Source: JAPPHY01 sp034423135 (GTDB lineage Bacteria > Chloroflexota > Dehalococcoidia > Lucifugimonadales > UBA2985). From it: a stretch of DNA of 64,000 nucleotides. The notes below the pieces were generated by a model. The model searched no databases, was not told the origin of the DNA, and worked only from the letters and a program-made list of their open reading frames with translations. Both the position numbers and the translations under genes were made by a program. This document shows positions 17,603 through 25,818 of this stretch, one piece after another. Every line of letters starts with the position of its first letter. Position 1 is the first letter of the stretch. The stretch covers positions 1 to 64,000 of the forward strand of contig DAOUJC010000004.1 in the NCBI GenBank assembly GCA_034423135.1, read 5' to 3'.

Positions 17603-17708
17603 GGCACCTCCAATCCGCGAAAGCCGCGGCTGCAATCAACAAGAGTGGGTTCGCCGCGGCGAACCCACTCCTTCGCTTCCTGTGAGTGTCCCACTGAAGG
17701 GAGTCTTC

Positions 17709-18371
17709 CTAGCTGGTCGGGTCCTTGACCTTCCGCAGGTAGGGCGTCACGGTCTCCCAGCCGTCCGGGAACAGCTCCTGCGCTGCCTCGTTGTTGATGG
17801 ACGGCAGGATGATCACATCCTCGCCCTTAGCCCAGTTCGCGGGCGTGGCGACCCGGTGGTTGGCTGTGATCTGGCAGGAGTCGAGCACCCTGAGTAGCTC
17901 GTCGAAGTTGCGGCCGGAGCTCATCGGATACGTGAGGTTCATCTTGATGCGCTTGTCCGGGCCCACCAGGAACACGGAGCGAACGGTCGCATTGTCCGCG
18001 GCTGTCCTGCCCTCGGACGTGTCGCCGCTCTCCGCGGGGAGCATGTCATACAGCTTGGCCACGCTCAGGTTCTCGTCTGCGATGATGGGGAAGTTGAGCT
18101 CGGTGCCAGCGAGCTGCTCAATGTCCGCGGCCCACCTCTTGTGGTCGTCCACCTTGTCCACGCTCAGGCCGATGACCTTGCAGGAGCGCTTCTGGAATTC
18201 GTCGTTGATCTTCGCTACCTCGCTGAGCTCCGTGGCGCACACGGGCGTGAAGTCCTTGGGGTGCGAGAAGAGCATCGCCCAGCCGTCGCCCATCCACTCG
18301 TGGAAGCTGACCGTGCCCTCGCTGGTCTCCGCCGTGAAATCGGGTGCTACGTCATTGATTCGTAGAGACAT
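17709..18371 (-). CDS. Peroxiredoxin, Prx6 (1-Cys) type
   Basis: 220 residues. The peroxidatic motif is HPKDFTPVCATELSEV with Cys45. The long C-terminal extension (KGEDVIILPSINNEAAQELFPDGW) marks the Prx6/1-Cys group. It reduces hydrogen peroxide and alkyl peroxides. The Cys is encoded by a normal codon, so this is not one of the selenoproteins here, although Prx selenoproteins are known. Downstream of its start lies a divergent region before the thiolase-like gene. Confidence 0.93.
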   Translation of the reverse strand: MSLRINDVAPDFTAETSEGTVSFHEWMGDGWAMLFSHPKDFTPVCATELSEVAKINDEFQKRSCKVIGLSVDKVDDHKRWAADIEQLAGTELNFPIIADENLSVAKLYDMLPAESGDTSEGRTAADNATVRSVFLVGPDKRIKMNLTYPMSSGRNFDELLRVLDSCQITANHRVATPANWAKGEDVIILPSINNEAAQELFPDGWETVTPYLRKVKDPTS

Positions 18372-18614
18372 CTCTTGCTCCTCTTCTAGCTGGGTTGTCG
18401 TGGGGATTCATTCGCCTGCGGCCGGTGTTGCCGTTGAGAGCGAAGCAAGATCGCGTTGCCACGATGTTCGTGACTGAATCTTACAACATTTTCTGCGCTC
18501 ATGCCAATGCTGCGCTATCGACTTGAGGGCCGTCGCGCGGTAGAATCTACCCAGCGCAAGTGAGGCCCCGCAGAGCAGCGCGGGCCCTGTCAATCACTCA
18601 AGAGGAGGTAGGCT

Positions 18615-19937
18615 ATGCCAACCGAGAACGCACCGCCATCTATGTACAGAGCCACCGAAGGACTTGGAGTGTGGGAGCACAGGGGGAAGGTGGTTGCCGT
18701 TGGCATTGGGGTCTCGCCCACGGCCCGCCGCTGGGACGAGACCACCGACACCAGCCTTGGTGCGTGGAGCATCCTGGCGCTCCAGAGGGCGATGGAGGAC
18801 GCAGGCGTCTCGCCTGACCAGGTCGACGGCCTAGTGATGGCCCAGGACACCTCAACCGGCTCTCCGTGGCCGACCGACAAGCCCATTCCGCAGGACTTCC
18901 TGGACACCTACAAGTCCACCGATAACCCGCTCGACGGGATCGCGCGGCTCAGCTCGGAGTGGATCCTTCAGAACATGCCGGAGCTGACCGGCGTGGACTT
19001 CACGATGTACGGCCCCGGCTGCATGTCCAATGCGCTGGTGGTGGGCGCGCAGGCCGTGGGCGAGGGCCTGACCGACGTGTGCCTGGTGCTCAAGGGCTGG
19101 CACAACTTCGGTGGCCGGTACTACGTGGGTCAGGGTGCCGCGGCGGGCGACACCATCGGCGGCGCCGGCAAGTGGACCGGCCTGTGGGGCACGGTCGCCT
19201 GCTACAACACCGCCATGATATTCGAGTCCTACTGCCGCAAGTACGGCAAGAACCACGACATGATGGCGCCCTTCGTGGTCAACGAGAAGCGCAACGGGCT
19301 GCTCTACCCCGAGGGGTTCTGGGCGCAGCATCGGCCGGAGGTGCTCACCGTAGAGGACTACCTGTCGGCCCGCTGGATCGCCAAACCCGCCAACCTCTTC
19401 GACAACGACCTGCCCATCTGCGTATCCGGCGCATTCCTCCTCACCACCGAAGAGCGCGCCAGGGACATGAAGCAGAAGCCGGTCTACATCCTGAACCACA
19501 CCAGGACGGCCCCCAAGACTCGCAGCGTGGTGCCGACGCTTGAGGAGTGGCAGGAGGCAGCCGACAGCACGGGCCGCAAGCTCTACGAAGGCTCAGGCCT
19601 CAGCCCCAGCGACCTGTCGTTCGAGAACATGTACGACGGCTTCACGCTGTTCCACCAGTTCCATCTGGAGGGTTTGCGGTTCGCAGGCGTGCAGCCGGGT
19701 GAGGCGCTGGACTTCTACCAGACGGACATCTCGATCGAGGGGCCGAACCCCGCGTCGCCCAGCGGTGGCAACGCCGGAGCAGGACGCACCCGCTTCTGGC
19801 TGCACATGGACTCAGTGCTGCAGATCCAGGGCAGGGCGGGCGATCGCCAGATACACATTCCAGCGGAGGCGGGTGTCTCCGGCGCGTTCTTCCCGGACAA
19901 CAACTACTCCGTGGTCTGGGCGGCCAGCGCCGACTAG
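18615..19937 (+). CDS. Thiolase-like protein (SCP-x/acetyl-CoA acetyltransferase family)
   Basis: 440 residues behind an AAGAGGAGG ribosome site. The thiolase fold is seen in VVAVGIGVSP...SLGAWSILALQRAMEDAGVSPDQVDGLVM, the nucleophile region MYGPGCMSNALVVGAQ (Cys136), and the C-terminal GGNAGAGRTRFWLHMDSVLQIQGRAG. It is the lipid-transfer-type thiolase often paired with a zinc-ribbon OB-fold (DUF35) partner, but none is adjacent. It probably acts on acyl-CoA in fatty-acid, sterol or aromatic breakdown. Substrate unknown. Confidence 0.8.
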   Translation: MPTENAPPSMYRATEGLGVWEHRGKVVAVGIGVSPTARRWDETTDTSLGAWSILALQRAMEDAGVSPDQVDGLVMAQDTSTGSPWPTDKPIPQDFLDTYKSTDNPLDGIARLSSEWILQNMPELTGVDFTMYGPGCMSNALVVGAQAVGEGLTDVCLVLKGWHNFGGRYYVGQGAAAGDTIGGAGKWTGLWGTVACYNTAMIFESYCRKYGKNHDMMAPFVVNEKRNGLLYPEGFWAQHRPEVLTVEDYLSARWIAKPANLFDNDLPICVSGAFLLTTEERARDMKQKPVYILNHTRTAPKTRSVVPTLEEWQEAADSTGRKLYEGSGLSPSDLSFENMYDGFTLFHQFHLEGLRFAGVQPGEALDFYQTDISIEGPNPASPSGGNAGAGRTRFWLHMDSVLQIQGRAGDRQIHIPAEAGVSGAFFPDNNYSVVWAASAD

Positions 19938-19974
19938 TCAGGACCAGAAACTCTCGGGGCGAGGGGCGTTGCCG

Positions 19975-20202
19975 TCAGCCGATGTAGCAGCCCCTCCGCC
20001 CCCCGAATCTCCTCTCCACGCGCCCGTCCGGGTACACGATGATGGGCACGGCGTCGCCCAGCTTGCGGGCCTCGTCCATTGCCTCCTGGCTCAGGTCTGC
20101 GCGCCGCTCCTCGTAGGCGATGCCATCCGCGTCCCACTGCTCCAGCAGCCTCGCGCACGCCGGACACCCCCTGATGCTGTAGACGATGGGCAGTGATGCC
20201 AT
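19975..20202 (-). CDS. Glutaredoxin-like protein
   Basis: 75 residues with the thioredoxin-fold start PIVYSIRGCPACARLLEQW (CPAC active site), then VPIIVYPDGRVERRFGG, the cis-Pro region. The protein ends GGRRGCYIG. It is short for a glutaredoxin but of the usual size for NrdH-like or mycoredoxin-like proteins. It would reduce disulfides or mixed disulfides in the cytosol. It converges on the thiolase-like gene. Confidence 0.8.
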   Translation of the reverse strand: MASLPIVYSIRGCPACARLLEQWDADGIAYEERRADLSQEAMDEARKLGDAVPIIVYPDGRVERRFGGRRGCYIG

Positions 20203-20293
20203 GTGCGTTACCTCCGATGTGGTGCGTCAGCAGAGCGCCACCCGCTCGTGGTGAGCTTGCTGAACCAAGTGAGCAGGTTGGAGTAAACTCAGG

Positions 20294-20911
20294 GTGAATT
20301 ATACATTGAGACTGGCTTATGCGGGTGTTGCCGCGGCAATTGTATTGCTGGTCGCGTGCGGGCTTCCCTCATCACACACCCAGCCGACCCCCACAATCGT
20401 TCAGGTCCCGAATCCACCATTCCCGGAACTGGAGCGTCTGGATGCAGACGTGGCGCTAGTCGTGATCGGAGAGGTCGCGGAGGTGTCCAAAGTCGAACTG
20501 ACGGACTCCCCGGACAACAAAACTTACTTCTGTTCCTACAACGCGGTCGTGAACGTGGAGCGTACCTTGCTTGGCCCGGACACGACAACCGTTCAGATGA
20601 ACCTCTACCTCCACCGTTCGGATGGCCCGGGTTCTGCCGTGCCAACACGTCGGTTGTCCAAGGGTGATACCGTAATGGCGTTTCTGAGCAAGGATTCCTC
20701 ACTCTTCGACCTTGGCCAAGGCGAATTCCTCTCTGAAGCGGTGCTCTGGGTCCAGGGTCAGGATGCGGTCAAGTACAACGTGACCACCGCAGCTGGCTCA
20801 GGGAATGGGGAGTGTTCGTATCCCCAAAGTATGGCGCATAGGAAGGTGTCGCAGCCTCTGGAGAATGTCATTGAGTGGGTTGAGCAGTTTGGCCGGCTTA
20901 ATTCGCCTTGA
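20294..20911 (+). CDS. Putative lipoprotein of unknown function
   Basis: 205 residues from GTG 20294. The signal peptide ends in LLVACG, a lipobox. The mature part is predicted to be beta-rich: LDADVALVVIGEVAEVSKVEL, VVNVERTLLGPDTTTVQMNLYL and KGDTVMAFLSKDSSLF. This is the pattern of small extracellular proteins that score as NTR/TIMP-like or OB folds, but I cannot name the family. No operon partner. Confidence 0.65.
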   Translation: MNYTLRLAYAGVAAAIVLLVACGLPSSHTQPTPTIVQVPNPPFPELERLDADVALVVIGEVAEVSKVELTDSPDNKTYFCSYNAVVNVERTLLGPDTTTVQMNLYLHRSDGPGSAVPTRRLSKGDTVMAFLSKDSSLFDLGQGEFLSEAVLWVQGQDAVKYNVTTAAGSGNGECSYPQSMAHRKVSQPLENVIEWVEQFGRLNSP

Positions 20912-21211
20912 TAGAGGTGGTCGCGAGAGCATGATACAGGTCAATCGGTGACGTTGCCCGGCATTCCGCTTCAGCTTGACTGGGAGTCAGCTGGGGCGTA
21001 GAAGCCATGTCCGTCATCTCCGGATTCGGCAATTGTGACTGCACCCTGAATGGCAGGGTTTCTCTCGGCCGATTTCCTTGGGAGCATCATTGTGAATTGG
21101 AGCGCTGTTGGCCTAGAGATTCACATAGGCCAACGTTGCCAATGCCTTGTGAGTATGTCAATATGGTACTACGCTACCGGAACTCACGCGAGGCCCTGGG
21201 AGAGCTGGATC
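20912..21211. other. Intergenic stretch, no gene supported
   Basis: About 300 bases separate the lipoprotein gene from the small-protein/retropepsin pair. Reading frames crossing it are short and of unconvincing composition. It is less G+C-rich than its surroundings and probably carries the promoter of the pair. Confidence 0.4.
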
Positions 21212-21499
21212 ATGCAAGAGACGCGCATATTGGATGAGGTACTGGAGAGTGTAGGGGGGGTTGAGGCTCTGAACGAGCGGATGAATCGATACGAGCGCGT
21301 AATGCGCCACTTCTTTGATAACAGGGCGGAGTGGACAGGGCAGTTCCCGCACAGATGGGTCGTTGTGACCGAGGACGGCGTGATTGCCGACACCGATTTG
21401 CTGGAGGACGCTCTTGAACTGGCCGGCAAGGCCAATCTTGCCAGCTCCGAATTCACCGTGCAGTTCCTGAATCCCGATCCTCCGACGCTGCTTCTGTGA
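21212..21499 (+). CDS. DUF5678-like small protein
   Basis: 95 residues from ATG 21212, with GGGAGAG 8 bases upstream. An N-terminal helical half (LDEVLESVGGVEALNERMNRYERVM) is followed by the pattern RWVVVTEDGVIADTDLLEDALELAGKA...FTVQFLNPDPPTLLL, typical of DUF5678-like proteins, whose role is unknown. The stop overlaps the start of the retropepsin gene by 4 bases (GTGA), so the two are translationally coupled and likely work together. Confidence 0.7.
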   Translation: MQETRILDEVLESVGGVEALNERMNRYERVMRHFFDNRAEWTGQFPHRWVVVTEDGVIADTDLLEDALELAGKANLASSEFTVQFLNPDPPTLLL

Positions 21500-21900
21500 T
21501 CCCTGGCTTCATTGCGCCCGATGGATCGCCCTGGCTGGTAGCATACGTAGTTTTGCCCTCTTTGAAGGCTCAGGGAGAAGTCTGGTTTCTCGTGGACACT
21601 GGGGCAGACGCGACATGTCTACATCCCTTTGACGCAGGTCGTCTCAGTGTTCCTTTGCATACACTTGAGTACTCCAAGTCCAGCGGCGGTATTGGAGGGA
21701 GTGCGCTCTATGCAGGAGACACTGCCTCAGTCTTGTTCCGTGATACGAGGGTGGGTTGGCTTGCCTACAGTGTGAACCTGCAGATTGCTCAGCCTACGGA
21801 CCACAATGGGGCAATCCCTTCGCTATTGGGTCGGGACATTCTTCGCCACTGGGCGATGCTCCACGTTCCCCGTCGCGGTGATTTGCGGTTCTATCTTTGA
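21496..21900 (+). CDS. Retropepsin-like aspartic protease domain protein
   Basis: 134 residues from GTG 21496. The catalytic signature is FLVDTGADATCLHP, and a second conserved hydrophobic-Gly segment, PSLLGRDILRHW, corresponds to the ILGRD motif near the C-terminus. With a single DTG it must act as a homodimer, as retroviral proteases do. There is no membrane segment, so it is probably cytosolic. The coupled upstream small protein may be its substrate, inhibitor or chaperone (inference). Confidence 0.8.
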   Translation: MIPGFIAPDGSPWLVAYVVLPSLKAQGEVWFLVDTGADATCLHPFDAGRLSVPLHTLEYSKSSGGIGGSALYAGDTASVLFRDTRVGWLAYSVNLQIAQPTDHNGAIPSLLGRDILRHWAMLHVPRRGDLRFYL

Positions 21901-21976
21901 GAGAGAGCGAGACTGGCGCCACTCACTGATCATCATTCGTGCGTGTGTCACTCAGGGAATGCAGACTCGCATCGCC

Positions 21977-23641
21977 TTACTGCAGCTGCCTGAGCCGAGG
22001 GCTGGCGGCCAGTATGATGATGGCCACCACTATGAGCATGCCAGCCATGATGCCGAGCGCGATGGGCGCGCCCATTCTCTCGGCCACAATCGTGACGGGC
22101 AGCACGCCTGCGGGCATTATGCCCATGTTCAGCCCGAATATGCTCATCACCCGGCCGCGGTACTCCTGGGTCGTGTACTCCATCATGAGGCTGCTCGTGA
22201 GCGTCATCCGCGATGCCTGAATCACACCGACCACCACCAGGATGGCGACGCCCGTAATGAACATCGGCGCGAAGTAGGACGTGGCGGCAAAGCTGAGAAG
22301 CACCAGGCCCGACAGGATGCCGCTTGCCACCAGTGCAAGTCCTCGCTGCGAGACTTTCCCGATGAAGGCTATCACCAGGGTGCCGCCCAGCGCACCCAGG
22401 CCCATCGCGCTCATCAGTGTGCCCAGGCCGTCCGGGCCCACCTCGAACACTTCCTTAGCGAAGATGGGCAAAATGAACCGGATGGGCATGGCGAAGATTA
22501 TGGTCGAGAAGGAGAGGATCAGCAGGACAAGGATAACGCGGTTATCGAATACGTATCTGAAGCCGTCGCGGATATCGCCCAGGACGGTGGCCTTGCGATC
22601 CCTCGGCGGAATCTCAACCTTGGGCAGCCGGGTGGTGAAGAACACGGCCAGCAGGTACATTACGGCGATGACGTAGTAGACCGACTCGACGCCGATATCG
22701 GCGATGAGGCGCCCGGCCAGCACCGGCACCGCCATCGTGGTAAGGCTCATGACCATCGCGTTCAGTGCTATGGCGTTCGTGAGCCTGTCCATCCCCACGA
22801 GCTGCGGTGTGATAGCCTGGCGCGCCGGCATCACGAGCGGCATCACGCTGCCCTGCATCGCGGACGCTACGAGCAGGTGCATCCAGGTGATTGTGCCGGT
22901 CGTGATGGAGGCGGCTATGAACAGGGCAACACCCATCGAGATCAGCTGGGACGCCTGGATGACTCGCTTCTTGTCCATCCGGTCCGCCACGACGCCGCCG
23001 AACAGTGCCAGCCCTACCGCGGGCACCGCGGCCGTGGCCACCACGACACCGAGAAGCGACTCCGACCCGGTCAGCTCAAACACGTAGTAGCCGCCCGTCA
23101 GCATGAGCATCTGCATGGCGCCCATCTGGAGCAGGAAGCCGACCCACAGGTTGCGATACGAGGGTATGCTCAGAGAGTCGAACGTGCGCTTGAGCGCGGC
23201 GGTTGAGGTGAAGGAGGAGAGGGACAGCCCCGGTGGCCGCGGCATGGCACCCGGAGGCGCTCCAAGAGGCCCTCCGGAGCCGCCGCCGGCTGCCTGCGCG
23301 GTCGCTGCCGATGCGCCGCTCGCCACGGCTACCGGCTCGCCGCCCTCCGCTCGCGAGGCGCTCCAGCTTCCGCTGCCCATTGCGCCGAACTGCACCTGAC
23401 CGGAAGCCTGGTCGCCGTCGACAGTGCCGGTAAACGCGAGGTTGATCTGGCCCATCGGCCAGGACATGGTGGCGTTGAACTCCACGACGCCGTCTGTGGC
23501 GCGGCCGCTCACGTTCGAAGTCCCCAAGCCGGTGGTGAGCGACCCTTCAAGGCTGCCCGTGGCCTCACTGATGGAGAGCGACGCCGGCCGCTGTCCCATC
23601 GGCGTGTCTATCAGTAGCTGCCAGTTGCCATCGAACGCCAT
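21977..23641 (-). CDS. MFS transporter with N-terminal beta-rich domain fusion
   Basis: 554 residues. Residues about 1-115 form a soluble beta-rich domain (GNWQLLIDTPMGQRPASLSI, GSLEGSLTTGLGTSNVSGRA, GQINLAFTGTVDGDQASGQV), then a Gly/Ala/Pro linker, then an MFS domain beginning LSIPSYRNLWVGFLLQMGAMQM with 11-12 membrane segments (GGVVADRMDKKRVIQASQLI is the motif-A loop). The transporter part resembles the EntS/MFS_3 export group. The N-terminal domain looks like those seen on secreted or metal-dependent hydrolases, and a fusion to an exporter is unusual. Substrate unknown. Confidence 0.8.
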   Translation of the reverse strand: MAFDGNWQLLIDTPMGQRPASLSISEATGSLEGSLTTGLGTSNVSGRATDGVVEFNATMSWPMGQINLAFTGTVDGDQASGQVQFGAMGSGSWSASRAEGGEPVAVASGASAATAQAAGGGSGGPLGAPPGAMPRPPGLSLSSFTSTAALKRTFDSLSIPSYRNLWVGFLLQMGAMQMLMLTGGYYVFELTGSESLLGVVVATAAVPAVGLALFGGVVADRMDKKRVIQASQLISMGVALFIAASITTGTITWMHLLVASAMQGSVMPLVMPARQAITPQLVGMDRLTNAIALNAMVMSLTTMAVPVLAGRLIADIGVESVYYVIAVMYLLAVFFTTRLPKVEIPPRDRKATVLGDIRDGFRYVFDNRVILVLLILSFSTIIFAMPIRFILPIFAKEVFEVGPDGLGTLMSAMGLGALGGTLVIAFIGKVSQRGLALVASGILSGLVLLSFAATSYFAPMFITGVAILVVVGVIQASRMTLTSSLMMEYTTQEYRGRVMSIFGLNMGIMPAGVLPVTIVAERMGAPIALGIMAGMLIVVAIIILAASPRLRQLQ

Positions 23642-23766
23642 GCACGTCCCCCCTGAAGCGTGCCGGATTAGCCGATTATACGCCCAAATCGGCCTGATGT
23701 CTCACTCCGAAATGACCGCGCTACGGGAGAGAGTCGGTGCCTCGGCTTCTAGTGCCGCCGGAAAGT

Positions 23767-24606
23767 CTACTGATCCAGGAGCGTCAAGACTGTGTCGATG
23801 CGGTTCACGACAGATAGCAGCGCCTGCTGGTTGAAGACGAGCGTGGCCTCATCGTAGGCTTCCGCCCCGGATGGGGCATACGCCTTGCGCCAGTCGAGGT
23901 ACTCGTCCACCGAATCGGACGGATTCGGGCCTCCGTCCTTCCAGGTGTAGTAGTTGTCGATCCGCACGAGCACCTTCTCAGCGGAGGAGGAAAGCGCAGG
24001 ATTGGCGTCGACGGCCACTCTGTGGACGTTGCTCCAGTAGGCCAGGGAGTCCTCCCTGTCCGCGGGCGTCTCCCTGCGCAACTCGAGCAGCAGCAGGCGA
24101 TGCCTGTCCAGGGAGTCGTACATCTCCTCCAGGGTTGCGAGCCTGGCGATCTCCTCCGCGGCCTCTGACTGGTGCACGCGCAGCTCCTGCCTCAGCCCTG
24201 CCTGCTCCTCAGACGCAAGCTCCAGCTCCGTCTGCGCCAGCGAAAGCGCGGCCAGCGCTATGTCCTCGCGCTCCTGCGCGGCGGCGAGTCCTGCCTGCAT
24301 CTCCTCCAGCTGCCGCGTGTCTGCCGCTGGCTCGGCGACCTGGGCCGGGGCGATGCTCGCCGCGTCAAGCTGCGCCTGTAGCTCTTGCACCTGGCTTCGC
24401 AGCTCCTCGACCGCCGCCGAGTTGTCCGGCGCGGCGGTCAGCGGCTCCACCGGTGCGCTGCCGGAGTCCAGGACAGCCACCGCGACCGCGAGTCCAAGGG
24501 CCAGGCCGAGGAGTCCCGCAACCGCGCCCGCGCCCCAGGGCGCCCAGCTGCGCTTCTTCTTGCTTTCGGGTTCCAATGCGCTAATGGGTGTCATCAAGAG
24601 GAGCAT
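23767..24606 (-). CDS. Membrane-anchored coiled-coil protein
   Basis: About 279 residues from ATG 24606 (ATG 24594 is equally possible). A short basic N-terminus (ESKKKRSWAPWG) precedes one transmembrane segment (AGAVAGLLGLALGLAVAVAVL). A long heptad-bearing region (about 70-180, rich in Glu/Gln/Leu/Ala) follows, then a globular tail with YYTWKDGGPNPSDSVDEYLDWRKAY. It probably faces outward as a single-pass protein. I recognise no named family. Confidence 0.65.
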   Translation of the reverse strand: MLLLMTPISALEPESKKKRSWAPWGAGAVAGLLGLALGLAVAVAVLDSGSAPVEPLTAAPDNSAAVEELRSQVQELQAQLDAASIAPAQVAEPAADTRQLEEMQAGLAAAQEREDIALAALSLAQTELELASEEQAGLRQELRVHQSEAAEEIARLATLEEMYDSLDRHRLLLLELRRETPADREDSLAYWSNVHRVAVDANPALSSSAEKVLVRIDNYYTWKDGGPNPSDSVDEYLDWRKAYAPSGAEAYDEATLVFNQQALLSVVNRIDTVLTLLDQ

Positions 24607-24759
24607 AGATTCAGAATTATAAGGAATTGTGAAGGGCGAATGCCGTATCAAGTGCCAGGTCCGGCTGACTCTATGCGCGCCTTGATGCGCTGAGGCGCGG
24701 GTGCGATAATCGAAGGGAGAGCGGGCAGAAGCGCCTTCACTGGCGCAACACGGGAGGAG

Positions 24760-25017
24760 ATGTTGGAGAGGACAAGGCGGCCGCGGCACGAGATGCCGGA
24801 GATGGTCTGGAGCTCCATCGTGGAGCAGGGGTTGGAGGACGCCTATCGCAGCCGCCCGCCATACCAGCAGAACGACTACATTGGCTGGATCATGAGCGCC
24901 AAACGCGATGAAACGCGCCGCAAGAGGCTGTCGCAGATGCTGGATGAGCTGCGCGACGGCGATCGCTACATGAAGATGGCGCACAGACCGGGTCGCCGGG
25001 TGGCCAGTCGCACCTGA
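24760..25017 (+). CDS. YdeI/OmpD-associated family protein
   Basis: 85 residues. The core YRSRPPYQQNDYIGWIMSAKRDETRRKRLSQMLDELRDGDRYMKM matches the C-terminal helical motif of the YdeI/OmpD-associated (bacteriocin-protection-like) family, here as a stand-alone domain. The gene lies just upstream of a two-component system on the same strand, separated by 68 bases. Function not established. Confidence 0.7.
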   Translation: MLERTRRPRHEMPEMVWSSIVEQGLEDAYRSRPPYQQNDYIGWIMSAKRDETRRKRLSQMLDELRDGDRYMKMAHRPGRRVASRT

Positions 25018-25085
25018 CCTACGCGCAAGAGAATCGTAAGGGATTTAAGGCAGGCGTAACCAATGCGCGTTACCATGACCGTGAA

Positions 25086-25814
25086 ATGATGCAAGACATG
25101 GAAACCGGAAGCACCACAGCCGCAGGCACGGTCGTTCAACGAATCCTGGTGGTGGACGACGACCCCACCATCTCGGAGGTGGTGGCGCGCTACCTGGAGC
25201 GTGACGGCTACGAGGTCGACGTGGCCTCGGACGGCGAGGAGGCTCTCGCCAAGGGCAGGACCGGCCTGCCCGATCTCGTCGTGCTCGACCTCATGCTCCC
25301 CAAGGTGGACGGGCTGGAGGTATTTCGCCTGCTGCGGGCGGAGGACCAGGTGCCCATCATCATGCTCACGGCGAAGGGTGAGGAGACGGACAAGCTGGTG
25401 GGCCTGAGCCTGGGCGCAGACGACTACGTCACCAAGCCGTTCAGCCCGCGCGAGCTCGTCGCACGCGTGAAGAACGTGCTCCGGCGCAGCGCGGCGCCGC
25501 GCATCCACGACGGCGACTCCCTCCGCTACCAGGACCTCATGATCAACCCGAAGACCAGGCAGGTCAGGGCGTACGGCTCGGACGTGGAGCTGACGGCCAA
25601 GGAGTTCGACCTGCTGGTGTTCCTGGCGCAGCGCCCGCGGCAGGTCTTCAGCCGCGAGCAGATACTGAACCAGGTGTGGGACTACGTCTACGTGGGCGAC
25701 ACCAGCACGGTCACCGTGCACATCCGCCGCCTGCGCGAGAAAATAGAAGCAGACCCTGCCAAGCCTCGCTACATCCAGACTGTGTGGGGCATAGGCTACA
25801 AGTTCCAGGGGTGA
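25086..25814 (+). CDS. OmpR/PhoB-family response regulator
   Basis: 242 residues. Receiver: VVDDDPTISEVV (acidic pair), phospho-acceptor Asp in VVLDLMLPKVDG, then IMLTAKGEE and the Lys of TKPFSP. Winged-helix output domain: LTAKEFDLLVFLAQRPRQVFSREQIL and STVTVHIRRLREKIE...IQTVWGIGYKF. It is activated by the histidine kinase encoded 5 bases downstream. The target genes are unknown; the kinase's small sensing region points to a membrane signal. Confidence 0.95.
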   Translation: MMQDMETGSTTAAGTVVQRILVVDDDPTISEVVARYLERDGYEVDVASDGEEALAKGRTGLPDLVVLDLMLPKVDGLEVFRLLRAEDQVPIIMLTAKGEETDKLVGLSLGADDYVTKPFSPRELVARVKNVLRRSAAPRIHDGDSLRYQDLMINPKTRQVRAYGSDVELTAKEFDLLVFLAQRPRQVFSREQILNQVWDYVYVGDTSTVTVHIRRLREKIEADPAKPRYIQTVWGIGYKFQG

Positions 25815-25818
25815 CCCG

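Noticed and set aside
17709..18371. A further selenoprotein in the peroxiredoxin gene
   Set aside because: The peroxidatic residue is a normal Cys codon and no in-frame TGA occurs before the stop.
19975..20202. A selenoprotein glutaredoxin
   Set aside because: The CPAC motif uses Cys codons. The terminal TGA follows a sensible protein end, and the sequence beyond it is not family-like.
21785..23206. A 473-codon plus-strand frame
   Set aside because: Antisense to the MFS fusion gene. His/Arg/Gly-rich with no motif.
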